From assembly GCA_902592715.1 (NCBI GenBank), contig CACJFS010000001.1, positions 1 through 64,000 of the forward strand: a stretch of DNA of 64,000 bases. Reading direction: 5' to 3'. The notes under the pieces are model-generated. The model worked only from the letters and a program-made list of their open reading frames with translations, ran no database searches and was not told where the DNA came from. The translations under genes and the position numbers were made by a program. Of the stretch, positions 17,140 to 27,140 are shown piece by piece; positions within the stretch are counted from its first letter, which is position 1, and each line of letters starts with the position of its first letter. This DNA comes from an uncultured Pelagibacteraceae bacterium. Its GTDB lineage: Bacteria; Pseudomonadota; Alphaproteobacteria; Pelagibacterales; Pelagibacteraceae.

Positions 17140-19143
17140 TAAATTAAGCCATTCTTTTTGAGATAAAATTTTTATTCCTAATTCTTTAGCTTGTTGTACC
17201 TTACGATTTGTAGGCTTTTCACCAATTATCAAATATTTCAATTTCTTATTTACTGAGCTTACAACAGATCCTGCATTCTCTTCGATTAAAGATTTTGCTT
17301 CAGCTCTACTCATATTTGATAGTTTTCCAGTGAACATAAATGTATTATTTAAAAGTTTACCATCTTTATTTAATTTAAGATCAGAAATATTTAAGATGGA
17401 AGATAATTTTTCAATTATTTTATAATTTGATTTGTTTTCAAAAAACTTTTTTAAGGAATTTATTTGAGTTTCACCGATTCCATCTATATTTAAAAATTCA
17501 TTCAATTTACTTTTATTTACTAAACTTATAAAATTTTTTATAGACTTTACATGTTCTGCTAAAAGTTTTGCATTTTCAATTCCAATATGTCTTATCCCTA
17601 TAGCATACAAAAATTTATCTAAAGGAACTTTTTTTGATTGATCAATAGAGTATTTTAAGTTTGAAACTGATAGGTCTCCCCATCCTTCTAAATTTGATAT
17701 TTTATTATAATCTAAATTATATATATCTTGTGGAAATCTAATTAAATTTAGATCCCAAAAATTTTCTACAACTTTTTTTCCAAGACCATCAATATTTATT
17801 GCATCTTTAGAAATAAAGTGTTTAATTTTTTCAATTGCAATTTTTTCACAATCATAACCTTCATTTGTACATCTTCTTACAGCATCATATTTTTTTGTTG
17901 TTTTATTAAATTCTTTTATTGTTTCTGAACCACAAGAAGGACAATTATTAGGAAAAATAAACTTTTTAGATTTTTTTTCTCTTTTTTTCAGATCAACTAA
18001 AACAACATGAGGAATAACGTCACCTGCTCTCTCTACTTTTACGGTATCACCAAGTCGTATATCTTTTCTAATTATTTCGTCTTCATTATGAAGTGTTGCA
18101 TTTGAAACTACTACACCACCAATATTTACTGGTTGTATTCTTGCTACTGGTGTTAATGCACCTGTTCTGCCGACTTGAATATTAATGTCTGTTATTTTAG
18201 AAAATGCGCTATCTGCTGAAAATTTGTGAGCTATAGCCCATCTTGGAGAATTAGCAGTAAATCCTAATCTTTTTTGAAGCTCTAAACTATTAATTTTATA
18301 AACTAAACCATCTACATCATATTCTAACTCAAACCTATCATTTTCAAATTTTCTATGAAAATTCTCTAAATCATTAATACTCTTTAAAATTTTATTGTAT
18401 TCACTTGTTTTAAAACCCCACTTTTTTAATGAACTTAAAAAATCTGATTGTTTTTTTATTTTATCACTTTCAAAATAACCGTAAGTGTATGCTACAAAAT
18501 TTAGTGGAATTTTTTTAGTTTCTTCAGCATTTTTTTGTCTTAGTGTGCCCGACGCAGCATTTCTTGGATTTGCAAAATCATTTTTTAATTTAACAAAATC
18601 ATTTTTTTTTATAAAAACTTCTCCTCTAATGTCTATATCTTTTGGGAAATCTTTATCATTTATTTTGTGAGGAATATCTTTAATTGTTTTTAAATTATTT
18701 GTTATAACCTCTCCATTGGTTCCATCTCCTCTCGATGTACCTAAAACTAATTCACCATTTTTGTAGGTTAAGGAAGCTGATATACCGTCTATTTTTGGCT
18801 CAACACTGTATTCTAATTCTGTCTCTTGACTTAGATAATTGAATATTTTTTTTTCAAAGTTTTCTAAATCATCCTTATTAAAAGCATTAGATAAAGAAAG
18901 CATTTTAACTCTATGTTTTGATTTGATAAAATTTTTGGACGGAGTATAACCTAATGAATTAGACGGAGATGAAACATTTTTTAAATAATAATATTTATTT
19001 TCTAAATCTAATATTTCTTTCTTAAGTTGATCGTAATATTTATCTGTAACTTTTGGTGAGCTAAGTTCAAAATAAAGTTTATTATGTTTTTCAAACTCTT
19101 TTATTTTATTTTCATAATATTTTCTAATTTCAGCCTTTTTCAT
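17131..19143 (-). CDS. ligA: NAD-dependent DNA ligase
   Basis: Seals nicks in replication and repair. The 670-residue protein has domain Ia, the adenylation lysine in VEPKIDG near residue 115, an OB fold, a four-cysteine zinc finger (CPSCGS with CTNEGYDCEK), a helix-hairpin-helix region (IGIRHIGIENAK, IDGIGETQINSLK) and a C-terminal BRCT domain (FTGKLSNMSRAEAK). Full length. It is the last gene of the long cell-division cluster, nine bases after bamD, an order also seen in other alphaproteobacteria. Confidence 0.96.
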   Translation of the reverse strand: MKKAEIRKYYENKIKEFEKHNKLYFELSSPKVTDKYYDQLKKEILDLENKYYYLKNVSSPSNSLGYTPSKNFIKSKHRVKMLSLSNAFNKDDLENFEKKIFNYLSQETELEYSVEPKIDGISASLTYKNGELVLGTSRGDGTNGEVITNNLKTIKDIPHKINDKDFPKDIDIRGEVFIKKNDFVKLKNDFANPRNAASGTLRQKNAEETKKIPLNFVAYTYGYFESDKIKKQSDFLSSLKKWGFKTSEYNKILKSINDLENFHRKFENDRFELEYDVDGLVYKINSLELQKRLGFTANSPRWAIAHKFSADSAFSKITDINIQVGRTGALTPVARIQPVNIGGVVVSNATLHNEDEIIRKDIRLGDTVKVERAGDVIPHVVLVDLKKREKKSKKFIFPNNCPSCGSETIKEFNKTTKKYDAVRRCTNEGYDCEKIAIEKIKHFISKDAINIDGLGKKVVENFWDLNLIRFPQDIYNLDYNKISNLEGWGDLSVSNLKYSIDQSKKVPLDKFLYAIGIRHIGIENAKLLAEHVKSIKNFISLVNKSKLNEFLNIDGIGETQINSLKKFFENKSNYKIIEKLSSILNISDLKLNKDGKLLNNTFMFTGKLSNMSRAEAKSLIEENAGSVVSSVNKKLKYLIIGEKPTNRKVQQAKELGIKILSQKEWLNLLD

Positions 19144-19152
19144 TTGATGAGA

Positions 19153-19992
19153 TTATTCAAACAAATCTTTTATTTTTTTAAGTAAAGATTTTTGATTTTT
19201 AAGATCTTTCGATATCACAGGTTTTTTATATTTTTCATTTATAATTTTATAAGATTTTTCATACCATTGACTGGATCGATAATTATATCCTAGTAAGACT
19301 GTATATTTTTTGGCTTCATCTAAAAGTCCTAATTTATAATTTAATTCTACCAGCCTGTACAAAGCTTCTTCGATGAAAATAGTTGTGTCATATTGATTTA
19401 CGATTTTTTTATATCTGTTCATTGCTGGTATCCATTTTTCTTTATCTAAATAATAGTTTGCAATGTATAACTCTTTGTATGCAAGTATTTCATGAATTAA
19501 TTCAAGTTTGTATTTTGCATCTTCTGCAAAATCAGTATTTGGATATTCTTTAACTAGTAATGTAAAATAAGATTTGGCTTTTACTATTTCACCAAGATCT
19601 TTTTTTTCATCTACAATTTGATTATAATGACTTACTGCTAACAAATAGTATGCATAATCAATATCTGGGTGGTTTTTATATTTGCTGACAAATCTTTCTA
19701 ACTCATTGATTGCATCGGCAAAGTATAACTGTGAATAATATCCATAAGCTGCCATTAAATTTGATCTAGGCGCCCAAACTGATTGGGGGTAAAGTAGCTC
19801 TACCTCATTAAATTTTTTAGCAGCAAAAAAAATATCTCCCCTATTAAATTCTTTTAATCCTTCATTATAAGCATCGATCATCTGCATTTCTAAGTTATCT
19901 TCTTTAATTAATGAGATTTTTTCCTTTTTTTCTGAGCAAGAAATAAGGCCAAATATAAAAACAAATAAAATTAGAAAATTATGAAATTTCAT
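19153..19992 (-). CDS. bamD: BamD/ComL outer-membrane assembly lipoprotein
   Basis: A 279-residue TPR-type lipoprotein of the BAM complex that inserts beta-barrel proteins into the outer membrane. A lipoprotein signal ending in FGLISC is visible at residues 1-19, followed by BamD-like repeats (AAKKFNEVELLYPQSVWAPRS, DAINELERFVSKYKNHPDI, AKSYFTLLVKEYPNTDFAED). It lies 38 bases after lpxC and nine before ligA. The N-terminal acylation cysteine is followed by SEK. Confidence 0.92.
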   Translation of the reverse strand: MKFHNFLILFVFIFGLISCSEKKEKISLIKEDNLEMQMIDAYNEGLKEFNRGDIFFAAKKFNEVELLYPQSVWAPRSNLMAAYGYYSQLYFADAINELERFVSKYKNHPDIDYAYYLLAVSHYNQIVDEKKDLGEIVKAKSYFTLLVKEYPNTDFAEDAKYKLELIHEILAYKELYIANYYLDKEKWIPAMNRYKKIVNQYDTTIFIEEALYRLVELNYKLGLLDEAKKYTVLLGYNYRSSQWYEKSYKIINEKYKKPVISKDLKNQKSLLKKIKDLFE

Positions 19993-20030
19993 TATAGAAT
20001 TTTAACAGAATATTTTTAAAATTCTAATTT

Positions 20031-20954
20031 TTAAGCAATAGATTTTAAATTGTGTCGATTATTTATTAGTGAATGAGGTAAGCTTTTTCCTTTAATTTCT
20101 AACAAAGAGTAGTTTCTGTGGTCACTAAATACTTTTCTCAATAATTTATTTGTCAAACTGTGGCCGCCATGCTTACACTTAATTGAGCCAATTAATCTAT
20201 AACCAACCAAATATAGATCCCCCATACAATCAAGTATTTTATGATTTACAAATTCATTTTTGTTTCTCAAGCCATTTTCATTAAGAATTCTATCTTCTTT
20301 TACCACAATGGCATTATCCAGTGACCCTCCTTTTCCTAATCCAATTTTCTTAAGTTTCTCTATATCTTCATAAAGACAAAAGGTTCTAGAATTAAAAATA
20401 TCATCTAAGTTATCTTCAAAAACATTTACTTTATTTCTCTGGTCTTTAATAAATTTATTTTTATAATTAATTTCAAATTCTATTTCTAAGGTAGTATTTG
20501 ATTTATCGATTGATATGTACTTATTTTCTTCTTCAAACTCGACATGATTATTAATTTTTATTAATTTTATTGGAACATCACTATTTTTAAGTCCTATTTC
20601 TTTCAGCATATTTACAAAATTTTTCGCAGATCCATCAAGAATTGGTAATTCTTGTGAGTCTAGCTCTACAACGGCGTTGTCTATTCCTAAACCTAAAAAC
20701 GCACCCATAAGATGTTCGATTGTTGACACTTTTACACCAAATTGATTGCTTAGGGTTGTGCAGAGAGTAGCTTCACTTACATTTTCAAAATTAGGAATTA
20801 CAATATTTCTTTCATTTAGATCTATTCTTTTAAATATTATCCCTGAATTAGGCGGTGAAGGTAAAATATTTACATTAACTGCTTCACCTGTATGAATTCC
20901 AACACCTGAAAATGATAATTTTTTAGCTATTGTTGATTGAGATAATACAGACAT
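20031..20954 (-). CDS. lpxC: UDP-3-O-acyl-N-acetylglucosamine deacetylase
   Basis: The committed, zinc-dependent step of lipid A synthesis. The 307-residue protein has the zinc ligands in STIEHLMGAF (His) and NHKILDCMGDL (His, Asp) and the catalytic histidine in KHGGHSL. Fold landmarks FSGVGIHTG and ELPILDGS are also present. It shows that the organism makes lipid A. It sits directly after ftsA, the place normally taken by ftsZ-lpxC. Confidence 0.96.
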   Translation of the reverse strand: MSVLSQSTIAKKLSFSGVGIHTGEAVNVNILPSPPNSGIIFKRIDLNERNIVIPNFENVSEATLCTTLSNQFGVKVSTIEHLMGAFLGLGIDNAVVELDSQELPILDGSAKNFVNMLKEIGLKNSDVPIKLIKINNHVEFEEENKYISIDKSNTTLEIEFEINYKNKFIKDQRNKVNVFEDNLDDIFNSRTFCLYEDIEKLKKIGLGKGGSLDNAIVVKEDRILNENGLRNKNEFVNHKILDCMGDLYLVGYRLIGSIKCKHGGHSLTNKLLRKVFSDHRNYSLLEIKGKSLPHSLINNRHNLKSIA

Positions 20955-21016
20955 GATTTAAATATATAAAAATGAGAGTAAATTTAGTATTCAAGTAATA
21001 TTACAAGAAAATACAA

Positions 21017-22183
21017 TTATTTAGAAAAGAGATTGAAAAAATACTCAAAAAAACCAGTTTTCTTTGGTCTTTTTCTAGCCTGCATCTGCAACCTTTCGGC
21101 ACTCTTGTGATAATGAATACCTGCATCGCAAATCGTCGATTCATTTTCATTAAAGAAAATTAATTTAGAAAAGGTTTTTTTGGAGTCGAGATTTACGTTA
21201 TAAGATAACACCTTTGACCCATTCCCAATAAAAATTATATTTAATTTTTCAAAGTTATTTATTTTTTTAAAGTAGTTATTTTGGATTACCGCAAGTTCAA
21301 TAATTTCATCTATTCTTGCTTCTATGATTTGTTTCACCAAATCTATTGAGATATTATTTTTTAAAATTTCTTTTGATAAATTTGTGTTATCAGAAAAATT
21401 TTCATATGAAGAGTGATTTTTTTGCTTAGAATTAAAATTAATTTTCAGATCTTCTGAATAATTATTACTTAATTTTAAAACTTTTGAAATATCTTTTGTA
21501 ATACTGTTGCCACCCACAGGAATACAATTAAAAAATTGAAATTTAGAATTATTAAAGAACAAGGCAGTTGTTCGATCAAAACCAATATCTAAAAATAAGT
21601 TATTATTTCTAGTTTCTAAATTTTTATTATAAAAGATAGTTTTAAGATAACTTGTACAATATAAATTTAAAATTTTTAAGTTATTTTTTTTAAATTTATT
21701 TGAAATTTCATTTATTAATGATTTGTTAAGACAGATAAATTTTATTTCTAATATTAAAGAATTGTTTTTCATATTCTCAGATATTGCTTCTAATTCCTTA
21801 TCACCATCAACAACAATATTATTGACTATGGTATGTATAATTTTATTTTTAAAATTATTTTCAGAAACTATAAAATTAGCCTCCTCTAACAAACTCTCAT
21901 ATTGCAATTTTATTGAGGTAGGTTGATCGAAAGTTTTTTTAATAGAAAGTTCAATAAAATTATATTTAGATGTGTCATATAAAACATTTATATCTACAAG
22001 ATGTATTGATAAATGTTTTTCTGCATCCTTAATTATTTTATTTAATGCTATTTCTAAACTTTCATTTTCCAAAGCATTGTTAACTTCAACTTTTGAAAAA
22101 TATAAATTTTTTGATCCTTTATCAAATACACTTAATCGTAAATTTTTAGATCCGTAATCTAGTATGGCTTCAATATTACTCAT
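21017..22183 (-). CDS. ftsA: Cell division protein FtsA (divergent)
   Basis: Actin-like protein that tethers FtsZ to the membrane. The 388-residue sequence is divergent: the phosphate-1 loop reads LDYGSKNLRLSV and phosphate-2 reads FLDIGFDRTTALFF instead of the usual glycine-rich form. The C-terminus keeps an amphipathic membrane-targeting helix, KTGFFEYFFNLFSK. Position between ftsQ and lpxC supports the call. Shorter than E. coli FtsA (420). The next gene is lpxC, not ftsZ. Confidence 0.88.
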   Translation of the reverse strand: MSNIEAILDYGSKNLRLSVFDKGSKNLYFSKVEVNNALENESLEIALNKIIKDAEKHLSIHLVDINVLYDTSKYNFIELSIKKTFDQPTSIKLQYESLLEEANFIVSENNFKNKIIHTIVNNIVVDGDKELEAISENMKNNSLILEIKFICLNKSLINEISNKFKKNNLKILNLYCTSYLKTIFYNKNLETRNNNLFLDIGFDRTTALFFNNSKFQFFNCIPVGGNSITKDISKVLKLSNNYSEDLKINFNSKQKNHSSYENFSDNTNLSKEILKNNISIDLVKQIIEARIDEIIELAVIQNNYFKKINNFEKLNIIFIGNGSKVLSYNVNLDSKKTFSKLIFFNENESTICDAGIHYHKSAERLQMQARKRPKKTGFFEYFFNLFSK

Positions 22184-22871
22184 TATTATTTGTTAATATA
22201 ATTTGATTGGCGATTCTTAGATCAACAACTTTTACATTTATTAAATTATCGTTATTTAATAATTTTTTATAGATTTTAAGTGCATCATCAACTTTTTTAG
22301 AGGGAAGCTTTAGCATAAGATCGTTTGAAAAAAGTAAATCCCATCTTTTATTTTTAAAAAAAAAATATTTTTTTACATTACCTACTTCTGGATGATGATT
22401 ATTTAAAATACCATTTAGATTTAAAAAATCTTCTATTTCAAATTCTCCAAATACTTGAGGCGCTTCATTTTTTTCAAAGATTTCAGATGAATTAATTAAA
22501 TTTCCGTTTTTACCGATGAAATATTCTACTCCATTTATTATTGTTTTTCCAAGGATGGGTGTTTTAGATAAATTAATATTCACAGAGGATGGTAGGATTT
22601 TGTGTACATAAATTTTTTCCAAAAAGTTAAATTTGGTTAACTTCCCTAAAACATCGTCTTTACTTAAATTAAAAATGTTACTATTTTTGAATTTATTTAA
22701 TTCAAACATAACTATTTTCTTTTCATTATAATTCAAGCCGTTTAAATTAATCTTCTTTAAACTAAATTTATTTTGATAGTATTCAAAAATATTAAAATTG
22801 AATATTGAAGTTAAACAAATAAAAAAAAATATGTATAAGTATAGTCTATATTTATTTATTGATGGAAGCAT
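22176..22871 (-). CDS. ftsQ: Cell division protein FtsQ
   Basis: A bitopic divisome protein of 231 residues: short cytoplasmic N-terminus, one membrane helix (about 10-27), a POTRA-like domain (LKKINLNGLNYNEKKIVMFELNKFKNSNIF) and the conserved segment LPSSVNINLSKTPILG. It overlaps ddl by 20 bases and ftsA by eight. Sequence identity is low, as is usual for FtsQ, so the call leans on topology and cluster order. Confidence 0.85.
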   Translation of the reverse strand: MLPSINKYRLYLYIFFFICLTSIFNFNIFEYYQNKFSLKKINLNGLNYNEKKIVMFELNKFKNSNIFNLSKDDVLGKLTKFNFLEKIYVHKILPSSVNINLSKTPILGKTIINGVEYFIGKNGNLINSSEIFEKNEAPQVFGEFEIEDFLNLNGILNNHHPEVGNVKKYFFFKNKRWDLLFSNDLMLKLPSKKVDDALKIYKKLLNNDNLINVKVVDLRIANQIILTNNNE

Positions 22872-23772
22872 CTCTAATTATTTCTTCTATAAGTTGCATA
22901 AAGCTAATTTTTTTATATCTTGCAATTTCAGGAACCAAAGATAGTGCAGTCATACCAGGCTGTGTATTTAGTTCTAACAAATAAAATTTATTGTTATAAA
23001 ATCTGAAATCTGACCTAGATACGCCTCTACATTTTAATAGTTTGTGTGCTTTCATGGCTATCATATTAACTTTATCAAAATTTTTTTTGGTTATATTTAC
23101 TGGGATAATATGCTGGGTTTTGGCACCAGCACTATATTTAGCTTCATAGTCATAAAATTTCCTTTTAGGCTTCAACTCTATTATACCTAATTTTTTATTT
23201 CCTAGAATAGCAGCTTGAATTTCTCTTCCAGGAATATATTTCTCAATTAATATTTCTTTAAATTTTTCTAATTTATAAATATTTAGATTAAAATTTTTTT
23301 TACTTGTTATATATACTCCTACGCTAGAACCTTCATTAATTGGCTTAAGCACAACTGGAAATCTTAACTTTTTATCAATTTTGTCAATTATTTTTTTAAG
23401 ATTGAAATTTTTTTTAAAAACAAGTTTAAACGACGAAGGTGTTAAAATATTATTATTTCTGAAAATTTTTTTCGATATTTCTTTATCGATTGCAATAGAT
23501 GAAGAAAGCACTCCGGAGTGAGTATACTTAACTTTCTCTGACTCTAATATTGATTGAATGTATCCATCTTCACCATATCTACCATGTAAAAGATTCAATA
23601 CTAAATCTGGCTTAAATTTTCTCAATTTATGAACAAAATTTCCATCTGGCTCTGTTAATAAAAGATCGTATTTAGAGTTTTTTTTTAGCTCTTTAATTAC
23701 ACTCTTGGCAGTTATTAAGCTAATTTCTCTCTCATTTGAATATCCTCCAGCTAATATGAAAATTTTTTTCAT
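22852..23772 (-). CDS. ddl: D-alanine-D-alanine ligase
   Basis: ATP-grasp enzyme joining two D-alanines for the peptidoglycan stem peptide. The 306-residue protein begins ILAGGYSNEREISL and shows NLLHGRYGEDG, the ATP-binding VVLKPINEGSSVGVY, VEKYIPGREI-like EKYIPGREIQAA, and the metal-binding end RSDFRF...LELNTQPGMT. The start shares a base with the murB stop (TAATG). Confidence 0.95.
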   Translation of the reverse strand: MKKIFILAGGYSNEREISLITAKSVIKELKKNSKYDLLLTEPDGNFVHKLRKFKPDLVLNLLHGRYGEDGYIQSILESEKVKYTHSGVLSSSIAIDKEISKKIFRNNNILTPSSFKLVFKKNFNLKKIIDKIDKKLRFPVVLKPINEGSSVGVYITSKKNFNLNIYKLEKFKEILIEKYIPGREIQAAILGNKKLGIIELKPKRKFYDYEAKYSAGAKTQHIIPVNITKKNFDKVNMIAMKAHKLLKCRGVSRSDFRFYNNKFYLLELNTQPGMTALSLVPEIARYKKISFMQLIEEIIRDASINK

Positions 23773-24680
23773 TATTCAACTAACACAATTTCAAGTTCAA
23801 GATTTACTCCTGTTTGAGCTTTAACTTCCTTTTTAACAAAATTAATTAAAGACTTCATATCTATAGATTTTGCATTTTTTTGATTTACAAAAAAATTAGC
23901 ATGTTTTTCAGAGATAATTGCATCTCCATAGTTAATTTCATTAGGAACACTAGATCTTATAAGTTCCCAAACTTTTTTATTAGTTTGTCCAATTGGATTT
24001 TTGAAAGTACTACCACCAGTTTTTATTTTTGTAGGTTGGGATATTTCTTTTTTTTTATTTAACTTATTCATTAAATTTTCTACATCCGATTTATTTTTTT
24101 CTTTTCCTTTAAAAGTGGCGCTCAAAAATATTAAATCTTTAGGTAATTCTATTGATCTATAATTAAAATTAATTTTATTTGCAGGTATACTTCTTACAAC
24201 ACCTTTAAAATCAACCAGTTGAATAGAAATAAGAATATCTTTAAATTCCTTTTCAAAACACCCAGAGTTCATTCTAATACCGCCTCCTATAGAACCTGGA
24301 ATACACGACAAAAATTCTAATCCTGAAATATTATTATTTTTTGCAAATTCGGAAACTTTTTTTTGGGAAACAGCAGTTCCAGCAATAATAGTTGTTTTAT
24401 CTAGTAAAGTAATATTGGAAAAACTTTTTCCTAACTTAATTACTGTACCTTGATATGTTTCATCTTCAAATAATACGTTTGATCCATTTCCTAAAATAAA
24501 TATTTTACCACGTGAAGAATATAATTTTAAATATTCTCTTAGACCTTTTAATGAGTTTGGTCTAAAAAAAACTTTTGCTTTTCCCCCGATATTAAACCAA
24601 TTAAGATTTTTTATACTCTGATCAAAAAAAATATCTCCGTCTAGTGATAATACTGATTTTTTTATATCCTCAATTTCCAT
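23772..24680 (-). CDS. murB: UDP-N-acetylenolpyruvoylglucosamine reductase
   Basis: FAD- and NADPH-dependent enzyme forming UDP-MurNAc. Visible features are the FAD-binding NWFNIGGKAKVFFRP and LGNGSNVLF, PGSIGGGIRMNSGCF, and the C-terminal FKNPIGQTNKKVWELI with a proton-donor serine region (GGSTFKNP). Type II length, 302 residues from ATG 24680, which overlaps the murC stop as TAATG. An upstream ATG at 24710 would add ten residues and overlap murC by 31 bases; I prefer the junction form seen elsewhere in the cluster. Confidence 0.93.
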   Translation of the reverse strand: MEIEDIKKSVLSLDGDIFFDQSIKNLNWFNIGGKAKVFFRPNSLKGLREYLKLYSSRGKIFILGNGSNVLFEDETYQGTVIKLGKSFSNITLLDKTTIIAGTAVSQKKVSEFAKNNNISGLEFLSCIPGSIGGGIRMNSGCFEKEFKDILISIQLVDFKGVVRSIPANKINFNYRSIELPKDLIFLSATFKGKEKNKSDVENLMNKLNKKKEISQPTKIKTGGSTFKNPIGQTNKKVWELIRSSVPNEINYGDAIISEKHANFFVNQKNAKSIDMKSLINFVKKEVKAQTGVNLELEIVLVE

Positions 24681-26071
24681 TAAAAAATATTTTTCAAATT
24701 TTTCATCCAATTCGATATAGATCCTGCGCCCATACCTATGTAAATCTTATCTCCAAAAGAATTCTGTTTTACAAATCGTTTTAATTGGATCTCATTTTCA
24801 ACGTGTATTAAACTAATATTAGAATTTTTTATTATCAAATTAGCAAATGAATTATATGTAAAACTAAGTCTTAATTTTTCATTTGCAGTATAAATGGGAC
24901 ATAATAAAACCGTATCAGCCATTTTAAAACATTTAGAGAATTCTTTTTTAAGATTTATTACCCTTGAAACTCTATGAGGTTGAAAAACACATACAATTTC
25001 TTTGTTTTTATAAACTTTTTTAACACCACTTAAAACTGAACTTATTTCTGTAGGGTGGTGAGCATAATCATCATAAAAACTTACATTATTATAATCAAAC
25101 AAATGAGAAAACCTTCTTTGAACTCCTTTAAAATTATATAACCCAAGTTTAATATATTTTTCAGGTAGGCCAATTGTAAATGCTAACGCAACTGCTGCAG
25201 TTGCATTAAGAATATTATGAATACCAATCATTGGAAGTTTTATACCTTTAATTATTTTTTTTTTGCTTGGTATGTTTATTTTAATATCAAAATTTGAAAA
25301 ATTAGAAGTTTGCTTTACATTTACGATTTGAAAATTTGACTTTTTGTCTCTACCATATGAATAAAAATTTTTGTTTTTTGATTTTTTAAGAATTTTTTTA
25401 AGATTTTGATCATCATTACAAATAAATCCTTTACCAACAGATGGTATTTTTTCAATAAATTTTAAAAAACTTTTTTTAAGATTATTTATATTTTTATAAA
25501 AATCTAAATGCTCAGAGTCTAGATTAGTAGCAATAGAATATGTAAATGGAATTTTTAAAAAACTTCCATCTGACTCATCAGACTCGGTAACACACCAGTT
25601 ACTTTTTCCTAATTTTGCAGAATTACCAAATGAGTTTAGCACACCCCCATTAATTATAGTTGGATCTAAATTACCTGCTGTAAAGATACTAGATACTAAT
25701 GATGTTGTTGTCGTTTTTCCATGCGAACCAGTTACAACAACATTTCTCATAAAGGATACTATATGACCCAACATATCTGCTCTTGTATAAACTGGTAAAT
25801 TTTTTTTCATTGCTTCTGCTACCTCAGGGTTATTTTTTTTAATTGCTGAAGAAATTACTAGCATGGTAGTTTTTTTGATATTGTCTTTTTTATGATTTAT
25901 GAATACTCGGATTTTTTTTTCACGTAATCTCTCAATATTTCGATTACCTAAAATATCACTACCTTGAACTTTGTAGCCTAACCCATTCATAATCATTGCT
26001 AGACCGCTCATGCCTATTCCTCCAATACCAACAAAATGAATAAGTTCGTTTTTTCCTAAATCAATTTTCAT
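24680..26071 (-). CDS. murC: UDP-N-acetylmuramate-L-alanine ligase
   Basis: First amino-acid ligase of the peptidoglycan stem. The 463-residue Mur ligase has a Rossmann start FVGIGGIGMSGLA, the ATP loop TGSHGKTTTTS, the DSEHLDFY metal region and the HHPTEI motif of MurC. It overlaps murG by 11 bases. Normal length. Confidence 0.96.
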   Translation of the reverse strand: MKIDLGKNELIHFVGIGGIGMSGLAMIMNGLGYKVQGSDILGNRNIERLREKKIRVFINHKKDNIKKTTMLVISSAIKKNNPEVAEAMKKNLPVYTRADMLGHIVSFMRNVVVTGSHGKTTTTSLVSSIFTAGNLDPTIINGGVLNSFGNSAKLGKSNWCVTESDESDGSFLKIPFTYSIATNLDSEHLDFYKNINNLKKSFLKFIEKIPSVGKGFICNDDQNLKKILKKSKNKNFYSYGRDKKSNFQIVNVKQTSNFSNFDIKINIPSKKKIIKGIKLPMIGIHNILNATAAVALAFTIGLPEKYIKLGLYNFKGVQRRFSHLFDYNNVSFYDDYAHHPTEISSVLSGVKKVYKNKEIVCVFQPHRVSRVINLKKEFSKCFKMADTVLLCPIYTANEKLRLSFTYNSFANLIIKNSNISLIHVENEIQLKRFVKQNSFGDKIYIGMGAGSISNWMKNLKNIF

Positions 26072-27137
26072 TTATAAGTTCAATTAGTTTGGATTTATTT
26101 TTTTCCCATGTGTTTTCTTTAGTAAGTAGAATTAAATTTTTTTTTTTGGAGTAGTATTCATTTTGATCTTCAAATATTTTAAGCATCAAATTTAAAAAGT
26201 TATTCTCATCAATATCTTTTTGCATAATTAGCCAACAACATTTATTTTTTTCATAAAATTCTGCATTGTAATATTGATGATTATCTTTAGCATACGGAAA
26301 TGGAATTGCCACAAATGGAATATTTAAATAAGCTAATTCTGAAATTGCAGATGCACCAGATCGTGTAATGGCCAGATCATAATTAACAGCTTTAATTAAT
26401 AATTTATCATCAAAGGCAAATAATTCGTGTTCTATATGATTTTTTTGATACAAATCTCTAATATTTTGTTTTGCATTAAGATCGATTACTTGTTGAAGAA
26501 CTTGGATATTTTGGGTTTTTGATAGTCTTATAATAATCTTAGCAATAAATTCATCAAAAAATTTTGCTCCCTGACTTCCTCCAATAATTAGTATTTTCTT
26601 TTGATCATCAAGTACTTTTTTTTCATTTTTTTGATATTTGTAAATTTCTTTTCTAAGTAATGGTTTTATTAGATAAATTTTATTTAAGAATTTTTTAGAG
26701 ATGCCTCTTAAATTTCTATCATAACAAATAATTTTTTTAGCAAAGCTAAGTGCTAATTTATTTGCTCTTCCTAAAACAGAATTTGGTTCAAAAATATAAA
26801 TTTTTATATTTAATAATTTTGAAGCTAAACATAATGGTAGAGACATATAGCCTCCAGTACTAATTAAAATGTTAAAATTATTTAATTTTATGTATTTATA
26901 AGACTCTATTATTGAAATACAAAATATTATTAAATTGTATGGAAGTAATAACAGATTAGAAAATAGATTTGGTACATCTATTAATGAATAATTATATTTA
27001 GTATTATCTATATATTTTGAACCTCTTAAATCTGTAGCAATATGTAATTCAAAATCATCTTTTAAAATATCATATATACTTAATGATGGGATTACATGTC
27101 CCCCTGAACCACCGGTTGTGATAAGTATTTTTTTCAT
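26061..27137 (-). CDS. murG: Undecaprenyl-PP-MurNAc-pentapeptide GlcNAc transferase
   Basis: Makes lipid II from lipid I at the inner membrane. The 358-residue GT28 protein has the N-terminal G-loop TTGGSGGHVIP, a second glycine-rich loop ISTGGYMSLP, and the C-terminal UDP-GlcNAc site GGSQGAKFFD and RSGASAISELAYLNIPFVAIP. It follows ftsW by three bases. Confidence 0.95.
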   Translation of the reverse strand: MKKILITTGGSGGHVIPSLSIYDILKDDFELHIATDLRGSKYIDNTKYNYSLIDVPNLFSNLLLLPYNLIIFCISIIESYKYIKLNNFNILISTGGYMSLPLCLASKLLNIKIYIFEPNSVLGRANKLALSFAKKIICYDRNLRGISKKFLNKIYLIKPLLRKEIYKYQKNEKKVLDDQKKILIIGGSQGAKFFDEFIAKIIIRLSKTQNIQVLQQVIDLNAKQNIRDLYQKNHIEHELFAFDDKLLIKAVNYDLAITRSGASAISELAYLNIPFVAIPFPYAKDNHQYYNAEFYEKNKCCWLIMQKDIDENNFLNLMLKIFEDQNEYYSKKKNLILLTKENTWEKNKSKLIELINEN

Positions 27138-27140
27138 TTT